Shown here: piece by piece, positions 25,570 to 36,659 of the stretch | How the letters are laid out: each line of letters begins with the position of its first letter | How positions within the stretch are numbered: position 1 is the first letter of the stretch | DNA from: Agelaius tricolor | Lineage: Eukaryota; Chordata; Aves; Passeriformes; Icteridae | Assembly (NCBI GenBank): GCA_023055355.1 | Contig: JALJCS010000052.1 | Span: 79,501 to 143,500 of the forward strand | Reading direction: 5' to 3' | DNA: 64,000 bases | Notes under the pieces: generated by a model | What the model was told of the DNA's origin: nothing | Database searches by the model: none | What the model saw: the letters and a program-made list of their open reading frames with translations, nothing else | Made by a program: the position numbers and the translations under genes

Positions 25570-25752
25570 TCAAAGTTCAGGTAGTAGATTTCCAAGATTT
25601 AGAAATGTTGTGTGAGGTTCATTTATTTCATATTTCATTCCATCTAAGCAAACTGTAACTTTCTGAAGTGAAATATTTCGAGTATGTCCCGTGTATTTTA
25701 ATGTTAGCTCTGCTTCACATTCAAACTTCTCACAGACCCCTGTGATGCCTTG
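25570..25752 (-). CDS. Exon-like open frame, possible terminal exon, unidentified
   Basis: On the minus strand a plausible splice acceptor (a T-rich run ending TTTTTGCAG, complement at 25753-25761) is followed directly by 60 sense codons and a TGA (complement of 25570-25572). The residue composition is protein-like, with paired cysteines (motifs GVCEKFECEAEL and VTVCLDGMKYE), rather than the low-complexity translations seen elsewhere. I do not recognise the protein. No neighbouring exon was found, so it may be a stray pseudo-exon or chance. Confidence 0.25.
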   Translation of the reverse strand, partial: QGITGVCEKFECEAELTLKYTGHTRNISLQKVTVCLDGMKYEINEPHTTFLNLGNLLPEL

Positions 25753-25759
25753 CTGCAAA

Positions 25760-27019
25760 AATATATAGCTGCCAAGAGTGGTTGTGGGAAGTTAGAATTG
25801 CCAGAAAACCATACAAACAATCTAACAACAGAGCCTTGGATTTCTGAATATAATTGCACCATGTAAAGTCAAAATATAATATTTAAATGATTTTAGATAA
25901 TGATGAGTGTGGGCTAGAGAGAATCCAGATAGAACTTTATTTTTTCAAACAGTTGCGGGAAAAACATGGCCTTGACTTGGAAGTATAGCAGGAAATATTT
26001 TTATACAGCATGAGTTCTCATTACCTAATCATATGATTTGTAGACCTGAATTGGAAACCAGGAAATAAACGAAGAAAAATATTCAAGCTATAAAAGATGG
26101 GAGTTTAAAATTTTCTTTGTATTTCTGATTAAAGCTATTAGGTAGCTAAATGGTCACCCATTATTTTAAAAAGCATCTGGACATTAAAAATAGGTAAATT
26201 TCTGCGGGACTTGGATGTCAGCTATTCCTGAAAAGCTTTATATCACTGCTTTCCAACCCTGAATCAATCCACTTAAACGCAGCTGTATTTCAGATGCTCA
26301 GTGGAACTGTCCATGTAATGCATATAGTTGACAAATAATCTGCAGAAAAAGCTAGATCCATTTGAAGACTTTTTTTTCTGTAAATGGCATTCACGTTATT
26401 TGTACAAACACACAGATGGGATTTCTGCTGTCTTCTTCAGGCCACTTCCTCCAGAGACCTCTCCATCAAATCTCTCTAGTTCTACTCTTCTGGTGATCCA
26501 AAGTCAGCACTGGGATGGTCCAACTGCATGGAATTACTGTCTGCTAGAGGTGCACCCCAAGGGCTTCCGTGTGCAGCATCACGTGAGCCGTACTAATGTC
26601 ACCCTGTTGGTATAAACTGAGCTAGCTGGACCTTAAGGGACAAGATTGTGCACTGATATTGTAAGAGAAATTAGGTACGAAGAAGGAGGCTGGAAGATTT
26701 AAATATTTCTGCCTCCAGCTTAAGCAACACTCAATCTTGGTCTTTATCTGAAAAACTAGGTGAATTAACCTATTTGGCATTCCTATGCCAAAAATGTCAG
26801 TAATACAACAAGAACCGTCAAAAGAGTAACAATTCCAATCCTTACTTTATAAAAATAATTCATTGGAAGAAGTCGGGAAGAAGGATGAAACATGCCAATA
26901 TCCTACCCTGAGAATCATTCTGTTGATTTGCACAGGTTTCTTATTATATACCCATCTAATGCATTGGACATGCATGCTTGGGATGACACAAATACTTGCA
27001 AAGCTTACCAGATAAACCA
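25760..27019. other. Non-coding stretch, no gene seen
   Basis: No feature could be supported. The 95-codon frame at 26328-26615 has no recognisable domain. Confidence 0.5.
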
Positions 27020-27059
27020 TGTTCTCTTCAGACAACACAACATTTCTTGATGGTTGTGT

Positions 27060-27139
27060 TTGCTAATTACATTTAGACTCAATGTTCTTAAAGGTCTTTT
27101 CCAACCAAAGTGATTCCATCTTTCTCGAAGTCGCACATC
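27060..27139 (+). mobile_element. Possible CR1 3' tail remnant
   Basis: The stretch around TTAAAGGTCTTTTCCAACC (about 27090-27108) resembles the end of a CR1 3' UTR in sense orientation. Only this short tail is recognisable. Confidence 0.4.
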
Positions 27140-27144
27140 CTGCT

Positions 27145-28494
27145 TGTCCTGGTTGAGGGCAAATTTGGCAGCAATCCTCAAGAAGGGGTGATTTATTAAA
27201 AATACTGATCTAGTACTGATATCCAACTGTGATGGACAAAGGCTCTCTAACAGTTGAAAATTAGAAAGTGTATGTTTATTGCAACGCTGGGCAGCGTGCG
27301 GGATAGCTCCCAAATACACACTGTGATTTAGAGGTGATAACAGAGTCTTTTTATCTATACAAGTATTGAATCCCCAAAAGACAAATACATGTTCATAATT
27401 TAGGTACATCCCATCATTCCCCACTTCGTATGGTAATTAGTTCAAAAGCTATTAAGCACGTGTAGTTTGTTCCTCAAAATGAATCGGTGGTCCCTTTCAT
27501 GGGGAGGGGTTCCAAAATGAGGAAATAAATGAAGTCTTCCTGGTTCTGAACTTTCTACATTTTCAATGCAAATATGACAAATGAACCCATTGGTAGAACT
27601 CCCATTCCCCATCTTCAATTGGTTTCAGAACAGAGGTGGCCTACAATTGTCTTATGTTCCTAAAAGCTATTTATGAGTTTCTATATTCTTCATGATAAAC
27701 CCAGCTAAGCCAACATGATGTTGACAAGCAATCAATTATTAGTTAACTACTAACTCTTAACGTCATCAAGGCCTACCTATTTATTTTGATAAACTCTAAT
27801 AAGGCTTATCTCTAACTAAAACCTCAGCTCCTCTAAAAACCCTAAATTTCTTTAAAGTTCATGTCTCAGGGGGCCCCCCCCCAGAAAGCCCACCTACACG
27901 GCCCCTCCCCTCAGCTGGTCTGGGAAACATTTCCTCTGAGAGAAGTGGAAAAAATCTGTTTATTTAACAGGGAAAGCACCCCCCAGCACAAAAAATGAAC
28001 AATACCAGATGACAAAACTCAATCGCCGCTCTGAAGAGACAACAAATTCAGAAAGTCTCTCCTGTGGATGCTTGCTCTGTTATCAATCCCTCCAGCACTG
28101 GGAAAGGCTGCTGCCCAGAGTAGGCCCCCATAGGCCACAAAGTGCAAGCTCTCAGTGCTCTCCAGGTCCCAGTGTGGAGCAGGTTTGAGCAGTTCCAAGA
28201 AAAGGGAAAGAAAAAAAGACAGTCCAGGGAAAACTCTGCCTCAGCCAGCTAAACCAACTGAAAAGCAAACAACACTCTGTTCTGCTCCATCAGTGCCCAG
28301 ACAACACAGTGCAGCACAGAATGTGGAGCAGTGTTGCTTTTAGAAGGTGAGTGCAGCCTGTGATAACAAACTCCGTACTTCTTCTTCTCCCCACCTTTGC
28401 TCTCAGAAGCAGTCTTGAAGGCAGAGAATAGAATATCCAGCATTAACAGAACAGATGGCTGGGGATACAAGCATCATAAAGTCACCCTAGGACA
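27145..28494 (-). mobile_element. Solo LTR of family 'TGTCCTAGGGTGACG', minus strand, split by a nested LTR
   Basis: Starts TGTCCTGGTTGAGGG and ends GTCACCCTAGGACA. It is flanked by perfect CTGCT repeats (27140-27144 and 28495-28499). It is 1350 bp long because another LTR (27189-27868) is inserted 44 bases in. The remaining sequence is about 670 bp, the size of the 39497-40166 member. The 28155-28470 frames fall inside it and are not genes. Confidence 0.88.
27189..27868 (-). mobile_element. Nested LTR, 680 bp, minus strand
   Basis: Lies inside the preceding LTR. Plus-strand ends are TGATTTATT...ATGTCTCA, so the element has TG...CA termini. The flanks are AAGGGG and GGGGGC, sharing GGGG, so the target duplication is probably 5-6 bases and mutated. 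On its sense strand it carries a polyadenylation-like GCAATAAACATA (complement near 27272-27283) shortly before its end. It belongs to a different family from its host, and it entered later. The 139-codon frame at 27005-27424 (minus) runs across this boundary and is not a gene. Confidence 0.75.
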
Positions 28495-28499
28495 CTGCT

Positions 28500-29505
28500 C
28501 TACTGAGATATGTCACCAGACTATGCTAAGACAAAGTTTTGGGACTGCTAATTAAAATTCTACCATCACAGTGAAGCTGAGGAGGAAAGACAGCTCGCTC
28601 CAGTTACCTTGTGGCATGCCAATACTTCCTTTCAACCACAATGGTTTTCTTCTTTAAGTCCGTGACATCACAGGCATAATTCAACATCTTTTGGGCAGGA
28701 AGGAAGATATTCTTCTTCTCATTATACTGATGGGTAAGCTGAAATGCAAAGCAGTTAATTCAAAGTGAAACAGCGATAAAGTCAATAGTAAAACTCACCA
28801 CAGTTTTGTTTACCAACCCAAGTCCTTACTATCCCAAAATACAAGAACAGCTGTAAAAGCCTTGTGGTTTCTTCATTTTTTCCTATACCTACATGGGAGG
28901 GTAAGGGATAAATGATCCCAAACAATGGTAATCCACAACAAAGCATTCTTGACATCATATTCAGCTTTTGCATAGTGAGCTCTTCACCTGATCAAGTTAT
29001 TCCATTGCAATAGTTTGGGGAGTATCTTAGAGGGCTGGCTGTTGTTTGGTTTAAACCATCTTGATCATTCAGGAACCCAGTAGCAATGAGAAAGTTCAAA
29101 ATAAGATAGTGCTACGCAGTGATTTTCCTATATGACAGACGTATTTCTACAAGACAGAAGGCTGACCTAATGCTTCCCTACAACATGGCTGAAGTGGCAT
29201 CCTGTTCCCCATAGGTTTTTCCGTTTAATTTTAGCAGCTTTCTTACTAGATTAATGAGCTGAACTAACTCAAAAAGGAATCAGATAAGTGCCAGAGCTTT
29301 AAAACAAACAACAACAACAACAAAAAAGATGCAAAATGGTGATTTGTGGGTGCGTTTGAAAACAGAAATTTTTTTGTATTTTTCATAGAGACATGGCATT
29401 CTCTAGAATGATATTGCTCCAACGCTTTGAGTTTGGTTTTCTTTTTCCCCCTCAATTGTAAATGTTATGCATTCTTTTTGGCCAGTTCAGGAAATAGATT
29501 TTCTG
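28500..29505. other. Non-coding stretch between LTRs
   Basis: Ancestral flanking DNA left of the provirus; no gene recognised. Confidence 0.5.
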
Positions 29506-30305
29506 ATACATGTGAAAGACAGTCTAAAGTTCCCCTCATTTGCCTCACGACCATTCCCAGGACAGACACTGGGACCCTAAAGACACCGATGGGAATTCTG
29601 GCCTGCCAGTAATGGATGAACACCAAAAATCCTGAGGCCCCTGAGCAGAATTCTGGCCTGCCAAGTGATTGTTCACAGCTGTGTCTTCAGTGACTGCTTC
29701 TAGCAGGGCCTGCCAAAGGGCGACCCAGCCTATATGCTTGCACCTGCTTCACGACAATAGACCAGGAATTTTCCCACCTCTTGGCCAGATGAACTTGCTG
29801 GGGCAACTTGGTAGCCCCCCCATGGAAAATCCTTCCTCTGCTCCACTACCACCGTGAGGCACCGAGGTTGAAGCCCCCCTACCAAGGACTGAGACTGAGA
29901 CACCTGTAATTCTGATGCAGGGGTGCTGGCCTGACTGAAGCAGGATGCCTGCTGAGTGCTGCCTACAGATGTGCCTACAGGACCTAGACTGGTTTCCCCC
30001 AGAAAGCAGTCCTGAAACAGTGGGTCCCACTCACTGCTGCTACTGACTTATCCTGCTGAGAACATGGACTGTCTGTACCCGTCTTCAATACTTTTTTCTC
30101 CCTCAGCAATTTCAATAGACTTCTTCTTCTTCTTGATTGGATCTGTTCCCCCTCAGCCATTTCAAGATCTGTTTCCCCCCTCAGCAATGGACTATAATAG
30201 AACCTTGAGTTCACCAGGACTTTGAGATCTTCCCAACGTGACTAGGCAAACTCTGTCGGCTGGACTAAGAGGACTTAGTCTCTCCGTGTTTGGTAGCTAT
30301 ACTCC

Positions 30306-31574
30306 TGTCTTGGTTCAGGGCAAATTTTGGGGAGAACCCCCAAAGGGGCTCCTCTAGGAAAGCAGATTCATTTGGCCCCTCCCCTATGAAATATTAATCC
30401 CAATATTACCGGGTGGGACGTGCCTGGGCTCGTCTGACCCTTGCTGCTGGGCCAAAGGCGGCAGCTGTGATGTTTCACCTCAGAGATACATTTGGCCGGC
30501 TGGATCGTGCAGCTAGGCACTCGCAACAAATCCAGGCATAGTAGAAACTCAGTTGACCTCTGGTGGAAAAGGTTCAGGGAACGGTGAAGAGAAAAAGGAG
30601 AGGATTCTGCTGTAGAGTTTTAATCCAGAGTTTATTCCAGGATGACAGACCTCTGAATCTTGTAACAGCTCCCAACAGAATCCAGACCGCATGGTCCCGT
30701 CTCCTTTTAAGCCCGGGGACAGGGGGCGGGGAAGGCACAGGTGAGCCACCACAGGTGGGAGGAGGGGAAGGCTCAAAGGATAAAGACACTTGGACAGGCC
30801 AATGAGCCCGGACCTGAGGGGCATCTTTTGAACTTCTGCCAACCACACCATGACCCTGCTGGAATGTTAACATTGATGGACAGCACTTAGCAGGAGGGCA
30901 AAGGGGGAGGGGAAAGGACAGGTTTCACCTATCCCAACACCTGAGGGATTTTCCTGTTTCCTGAAACAGGAAATGGCGTCACACTGCAACACTCCCCCCA
31001 ACCGGTCCAGGAGAAAATAGCTCCTTGGAAAGAGGTGGAAAAAACCTGTTTATTAAACAATAAAACCTAAACAATATTGAACAATAAAACTCCTTGTTGC
31101 TCCAAAAGAGATGACAAACTGAGAAAGTCCCCTCCCTCGGTTGCAGTTCAGCTCACACAGGCTCTTATCAGTCCCTCCGGTGCTGGAAATGTTGCGGGCC
31201 GGGCCCAGCCTGGTGGGCCACAGGTGCTAGCTGCCGGTGCTCTTCTGGGTGTTCAGTCCAGAGCAGGTTTCAAGAGGTCCAAAGAAACGGGAAAAAAGAA
31301 AAAAAAAACACAGTCCAGGGAACTTCCTTGCCTCAGCAAGCTAAAACTAACTAAAAGCAAAGGAGAGCTCTGTCCCACTGTCTGTTCATCCCCAGACAAC
31401 ACAGTCCAGGAGCAGGAATGTGGAGGAGTGAGTGCAGGGTCTGAAAACAAACTGCTGCTTCTTCTCTCCCCCCTTCACTCTCTGCAACAAGTCTTAAAGG
31501 TGCAAAACTTATGATGCAGCATAAACAGAACAAGATGATTGGGGATAAAAGCATTGTATAGTCAGCTTAGGACA
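30306..31574 (-). mobile_element. LTR of family 'TGTCCTAGGGTGACG' nested in the 5' LTR
   Basis: Runs TGTCTTGGTTCAGGG...GCTTAGGACA on the plus strand and is flanked by perfect ACTCC repeats (30301-30305 and 31575-31579). The uninterrupted 3' LTR (near 41785) confirms the empty site, with a single ACTCC. It is oversized because it holds another LTR. Confidence 0.9.
30385..30991 (-). mobile_element. Third-level nested LTR, about 607 bp
   Basis: Sequence foreign to the surrounding LTR family, flanked by CTCCCC on both sides (30379-30384 and 30992-30997), a 6-bp duplication. On the minus strand it starts TGTTGCAGTGTGACGCC; its other end reads TATGAAATATT on the plus strand, so one terminus is not a canonical TG/CA. 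The six-base duplication suggests a class II element. The C-rich context makes the exact edges uncertain by a few bases. Confidence 0.7.
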
Positions 31575-31765
31575 ACTCCCTCTCTCTTTCTCCCCCTCTT
31601 TTCTATTCTTTTTCCTCTCCCTAATTCCTTTCATGCATTTGCTGTGGTCATTCTATAGAGGTGCATTTGTTTTGATACTGCAATCCCCTTTCCGTGTTTT
31701 CTGTTGCACTCCGAGATCAGTTCACCAACCATCACCACCCCCATTGGTATGAGCGGATCATGACA

Positions 31766-32332
31766 TTAAATTGGCATCATGGACAGGATTCTGATCGACA
31801 GAAGGGTCTGCAAGGCTGTTTGTAGTCTGGAACAGGGGAAGGACGATTTGCTTCAGCCACACCTAGCCCCTCATCGCGAAAGGGTTGAACGAAGCTGGAA
31901 AGCAAGGAAAGCTCTTTGAATTTCCCACAAACTGCGCACGCCCAGGTGAAATACGCCCCCATACTCTATTGAGGGTTCTGTCTTTAGAATTTCCAAAAAA
32001 ATCTCTTCGCGCAAAAGGGGAAACTGTTTTTGTTTATGTGTGAATTTGGACTGTCTGGGAAGGAAGGGACAACTTGAAGGAACTAAGCAGGGCCTCCCAG
32101 GGAGATTTGGTCTCTTCACCCAGCCAGGGAAGCAAAGGGGAGCACAGCAAAGGCTGTGAGATTGTCTAACTTAAGTTTGCACCTCCCTGTCATGGTTTTG
32201 GTCCCTTCATAAAATGACTGAAAACTCTAGCACAAAAGTTAAATTTCTGAATTTTCTGCTCTGCTTGCTAAATAGAATGCCACGCCTTCTCCAAGGGGGG
32301 AGGTTTGGGCAGAGAACAGCTGGTTTAATTTA
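31766..32332 (+). other. Proviral leader between 5' LTR and gag
   Basis: Follows the LTR end. A primer-binding site should start within a few bases. The sequence TTGGCATCATGGACAGG at 31771-31787 sits in the right place but is not one of the common tRNA primer complements I know. No gene is present. Confidence 0.5.
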
Positions 32333-34240
32333 GAAAATGTCATAGATAGAATTTGTTCTTTACAACATGAAACAGAAGTTAAACTGGGCAAAAATAAGAC
32401 CATCCTCTGCTCAGTTTCGGCAGCTTGTCTCACAGCACCCATAGAAACCCTTTTTAAGCAAAGAAACGAGGAAATAGCAAGAATAGATTCCCTTCAAAAC
32501 CTAGTTGAAATTTTGCAGAAAGAATTAAAGGAAGATAGAAATGAGATCTATATGTTGCGAGCTGCCCTTAGAGAGGAACTTGCTAAGAATTCACATCATA
32601 CTGATTCCTCTACAGAGCCAGAGGAAAAGGAAACTCCTGACTTGAAACAAATCTATCCCCGTCAGGAACTTGAGGCAGTAAAAAATTGGAGAGAATACTG
32701 CTGTCCTCGCTTGAGACCCTTGGTTCAAACAGAATAGAACTATCTTAATGATGAGGATTGTTGGAATGTTGGGGGACATAAGACAGATGATGCACTTTGG
32801 ACCTGGTTAACATAAGAGATTTGATAACAGAATGCCTTGGCATAAACAAACGGAACTCTGAAAATTCGACCTGGATTGCAAAAAGATTAAATCAAACGGG
32901 TTTACTGGAAAAAGAAAATCCCATGAAACTCTGCAAGCAAGAGATGTTGTTATATGCGTAAGTTTGTGGATGTGATTTTAACCTAATCATTGTAGTACAC
33001 ATTACTAGTCTCCCTGCAATGGTATGTAAGTGCTTGTATCCCACAATCAAATTGGATTCTGATTACCGAGTGGGTCTCCCTGTCTCTCTGCATTGCCGAA
33101 AGAGGATCTTGACCCACCTATCACAACTAAACAAATACCGTTCAGTGCTACCGAATTAGCTAAGCTGTCAAAAGAATTCGGGCGCCTCCCACAAGAATCA
33201 GAGACAAATATGTCCTCCGAGTGTCCCTCGATGGTGGAGATCAAATTAAATTAACCGGAGGCCAGTGGGTACTGGGGACATGGAGCCTTCTTCACAACAG
33301 GAGATAAGGAGGTAAGCGTGACGCATGGTCCCTGACACAGGGTGCGTCTTTCTGGGCCAGGAGAATGAATCCTTTGGAAAGGGGTGACCCCCTGGCAATC
33401 GTTGACACCACCGACCAGCTCTTAGAAAGTGTCCACAAAGCCGCCTGCCTGCAAAAGATTCATGAAAAGAAATTAGTTCCTGGTTTTGAATGCCCAATGC
33501 AATTACCTGTGAAGCCAGAACTAATGACCGATTGAACTCGTGGGCTTCCAGAAACACTTAAACATACAGCAATGACTCTACAGAAAACCTCTACAGGCTT
33601 TGAATCCTGTAGAAAGACTAGATAAGATTCCTCAGGAATTCCCCTGACCAAAGTGGACCTAGAGATCCTGGCTTCACTCCCTACTCTTCCCCCTCACAGC
33701 CCTCAGCTTCTCAATCTGATTCACCTGCCAGTAGCCATAAAGTTTGGACATGAGCTGAAGTTGCAGTAGATCTGATTAATTATTGTAGACAATATGGACC
33801 TATAAAAACCCCGGCGTAGAAATCAGAAAATAACAAAGGTGTTTGGTTTATTGGGGCTCCTCACAGTGAAAATATAGAGAAAGGAAAACAGATCTCTAAC
33901 TGCCACCGTTGGTGGTTGTTGGGAATTAAAAAGTGGGTCCCCAAAGAGGTGATGGATGGTTGCCCCTTGATAAATTGCAGAAAATAATAAATAATTGGCA
34001 CCAGCGAAAACCGAATCCATTGGCTCAACCCAGTGCACCCCTCCCTTCTCAGGGACAAAAACTAACCCTCCCCCAGCCTCTCCCACAGAACACAGGCAGT
34101 GAACCAAAACCAACAGGGTTTTCGGGAAACAAATCTCTCTGCCGCTTACAGGCGCGCAAAGGGGCGGAGCTTGGGTTTATTTAAGAATGCTCACTAAAAA
34201 TAAATCAGGAGATATATATTAAGCCCAGCTATCACGGGCC
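32333..34240 (+). pseudogene. gag: gag remnant of the ERVL-like provirus
   Basis: Gag encodes the matrix/capsid/nucleocapsid polyprotein. The first about 135 codons (32333-32737) stay open and end in a heptad-rich, charged coiled-coil-like stretch (for example SLQNLVEILQKELKED), followed by an acidic region. After the stop at 32735 the frame is broken many times. Recognisable gag-like pieces continue in shifting frames, such as RVSLDGGDQIKLTGGQW (33220-33272) and the stretch at 33750-34000. No Cys-His zinc knuckle could be confirmed. Assignment rests on position and on pol downstream. Confidence 0.7.
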
Positions 34241-34248
34241 TCCACAGG

Positions 34249-34384
34249 CTACTAGTAACCTTTTTGATTGACATTGGGGCTCAAATCTCTGCACTGACAA
34301 AAAAGGATGCCCAGAGGTGTGGAATTGTTCCAACTAAGAGACAATGCTGTGTCCTTAATGCTCTGGGAACTACAGAATCTTGAT
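34249..34384 (+). pseudogene. pro: Retroviral aspartic protease remnant
   Basis: Reads LLVTFLIDIGAQISAL, the usual hydrophobic-hydrophobic-Asp-X-Gly-Ala flap of a retroviral protease, between gag and RT. The catalytic triplet is Asp-Ile-Gly rather than Asp-Thr/Ser-Gly. The frame ends at a TGA at 34382. The protease would cleave Gag-Pol; as written it lacks the hydroxyl residue and most of its length. Confidence 0.75.
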
Positions 34385-34489
34385 GAATTCTCAATGAATG
34401 TTGCCTTAGCCAAACTGAGGCTCCCTGGAAATGAGCATCAACTAGTCATCAAAATGGTAATTGGGAACATTCCAAATAATTGATTAGGA

Positions 34490-35104
34490 ATGGGTGTCCT
34501 TGCTGGGAGGCAGTGGGAAGACTCTGAGGGATTTCTGTGGTCTTTTGGCACACTGCCACTTAACATTAGGCTGCTTCAAACCGCACCCTCCCTACCCTAT
34601 AATCAAACAACTAATGTAAAACAATACCCTCTACCTTCTGGTGCCAGAGAAGGTATCAAAGCGGTTCTACAGGACTTGAGAAACCAAGGGGTAATAATTC
34701 ACACACATTCTCCTTTTAATTCACCGGTATGGCCAGTCTGAAAAGCCAGTGGAAAGTGGAGATTAACAGTAGATTTTCACAGGCTTAAAGCCAACACAGA
34801 CCCTCTTACAGCACTGGTCCCAAACTTAGCTGAATTAATAACATCAATTCAAGAAAAGGCTCACTCAATCATGGCAATGGCAACTATGGATGTCAAAGAC
34901 GTCTTCCTTATGATACCTATACAGCCAGAAGATATAGGGACCATTTTGCCTTCACATGGGAAAGGACAGCAATACACTTGCACTAGGCTTCCCCAAGGCT
35001 ACAAACACTCCTCCACTTTGGCCCACCATGCTTTAGTTCAGGAATTAGAAAAAATACCCAAACCTGATCCTGCTGATCCTGTAGCTGATAATCAATACAT
35101 TTAA
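34490..35104 (+). pseudogene. pol: Reverse transcriptase, N-terminal part
   Basis: RT copies viral RNA into DNA. Two in-frame segments (34490-34741 and 34742-35104, separated by a TGA) carry the finger region (QYPLPSGAREGIKAVL), the WRLTVDFHRLKA segment, motif A (MDVKDVFLMIPIQ, first catalytic Asp) and motif B (TRLPQGYKHSS). The catalytic box that should follow (residues like YXDD) is cut to QYI-stop at 35101 and replaced by a poly-G tract. The LPQGY form and spacing look ERVL-like. Confidence 0.88.
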
Positions 35105-35110
35105 GACACT

Positions 35111-35154
35111 CGGGGGGGGGGGGGGCGGGGGTGGGGGGGTGGTGGGCGGGGGGG
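35111..35154 (+). repeat. Poly-G tract at the RT active-site position
   Basis: A run of 14 G followed by G-blocks separated by single C or T bases. It occupies the place where the RT active-site codons should lie. Four or more G-runs could form a G-quadruplex. The length may be uncertain because such runs are hard to sequence. Confidence 0.9.
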
Positions 35155-35756
35155 TAGGATGAAATAGAGGTAGTAGGGAAACATCAGCAGAAAATAATCT
35201 CTCACTTAAAAAGTCTTGATTTGCAGATACCCGCAGAGAAAATTCAGAAACCTTCTCAGGAAGTGAAGATTTTGAGAATTTGGTGGAAAGGAGGCATGAC
35301 ATGTATTCCACCCGATACCCTAACCTCTTTAGATCAGATTCAAAGGCCTGAATTGAGGAAAGATCTCCAGCAAGCTCTTGGACTATTAGTGTTCTGGAGA
35401 AAACACATCCCAGGTTTCTCAATAATTGCTAGGCCCCTTTTTGACTTGCTGAGGAAAAGAATGAAATGGGATTGGACTCCTTCTCAGGAAGAAGCATTGC
35501 AATTACTGATTTTTGAGGCAACAGCTCACCAAGCACTAGGCCCTATCCATCCCACAGATCCCTTTCAGGTGGAATGGGGATTTGCCTCCTCAGGGCTATC
35601 AGTACACATTTGGCAGTGGGGTCCCGAGGGTCCAACGGGGCCTCTTGGTTTTTATTCCTGCGGTTTCAAAGATGCTGAGAAAAGATACACTACCTGGGAA
35701 AAGGGGTCGTTTGTAGTTAGCTTAGCTCTCCTAGAAGAGGAAAAAATTGCTTGACA
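35155..35756 (+). pseudogene. pol: Reverse transcriptase thumb and connection region
   Basis: The frame reopens immediately after the poly-G tract and continues with RT thumb/connection motifs: VKILRIWWKGG, then QQALGLLVFWRKHIPGF, then the tether-like FQVEWGFASSGLSVHIWQ. It ends at a TGA at 35752-35754. The next part of pol is reached only after a frameshift near the C8 run at about 35823-35830. Confidence 0.85.
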
Positions 35757-35834
35757 AGAGCCTATTGTATTAAGAGGCCCTTTCAAAGTTATCAAAATCG
35801 TCACTAATGGGAGCCCCACCCCTCCCCCCCACCT

Positions 35835-36623
35835 GACGGGGTAGCCCAAAGGGCCTCAGTTAGGAAATGGTATGCTCAGATGGAAGGCTATTGTAATACC
35901 CTCTCACTAACGGAAGATGCTGCTAAAAATCTAACAATCCAAGACACTGAGAGCCTGGTTAGCAGCCAAGATGAATCTGCCTCTGTAATCAAAGCTGCCC
36001 TTCCTTTCTCCCCCAAACAAGCAGCAAGTTCTTGGTTCACAGATGCCTCTGCAAAACGGGAAGGGAAGGTATGGAGATCTAGAACAGCTGTCTTACACAT
36101 TTCATCTGGTGAAAGAATCATTACCGAAGGGGAAGGCAGCGCTCAGGCTGGGGAACTCATAGCTGTTTGGAGTGTTTTCCGATGTGAGGCACAGAACATT
36201 TCTCTTGTCTGCATTTATACCGACTCTTATGCAGTGTACAAAGGTTGTACCGAGTGGCTTCCTTTCTGGCAGCAAAATGATTGGGAAGTTCACAGAATTC
36301 CAGTGTGGCAAAAGGAAAAGGGGCAAGAAATTTTAGATGTTGCAAGCCAAGGAAATGTTGCTATTGGTTGGGTAGCTTCTCAGCAAGCAGATGGAAATCC
36401 AGCAGGAGAGTGGAAGAATAGAGCTGATGAACTAGCAAGGCTCAGCCCCCTGAAAAAGGAACTCATTCCTGAGGACTGGGATCAACTATTAGAATGGCTG
36501 CATGTAAAAAGACAGCACACAGGTGCGAAAGATTTGTACAAGGAAGCTCATGCTCGTGGTTGGCTGGTTACCAGGGAAATGTGTAAAACATGCATATCAG
36601 GCTGCGAGCAATGTCGCAGGTGA
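35835..36623 (+). pseudogene. pol: RNase H domain and start of integrase zinc-binding domain
   Basis: RNase H removes the RNA strand from RNA-DNA hybrids. The four acidic positions are visible: WFTDASAK, then AGELIAVW, then IYTDSYAVY, then NRADELARL. At the end, HVKRQHTGAKDLYKEAHARG followed by CKTCISGCEQC matches the His-His-Cys-Cys zinc-binding module of integrase. The frame stops after QCRR at 36621-36623. The domain itself appears structurally complete although the polyprotein is broken. Confidence 0.88.
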
Positions 36624-36659
36624 CTGGAGAGACATCCTTGAGAAGATGACCCTCTGCAT

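Larger units (their letters stand above)
29511..31765 (+). mobile_element. 5' LTR of the ERVL-like provirus, interrupted
   Basis: Starts TGTGAAAGACAGTC and ends GGATCATGACA. It matches the 3' LTR at 40993-41980 with scattered substitutions. The LTR is split after 30305 by a 1269-bp insertion and resumes at 31580. Open frames within it (29669-30030) recur in the 3' LTR and are not genes. Confidence 0.9.

Noticed and set aside
29669..30030. Frames repeated at 41151-41511
   Set aside because: They lie in the two LTRs of one provirus, so their repetition is structural and not evidence for a gene family.
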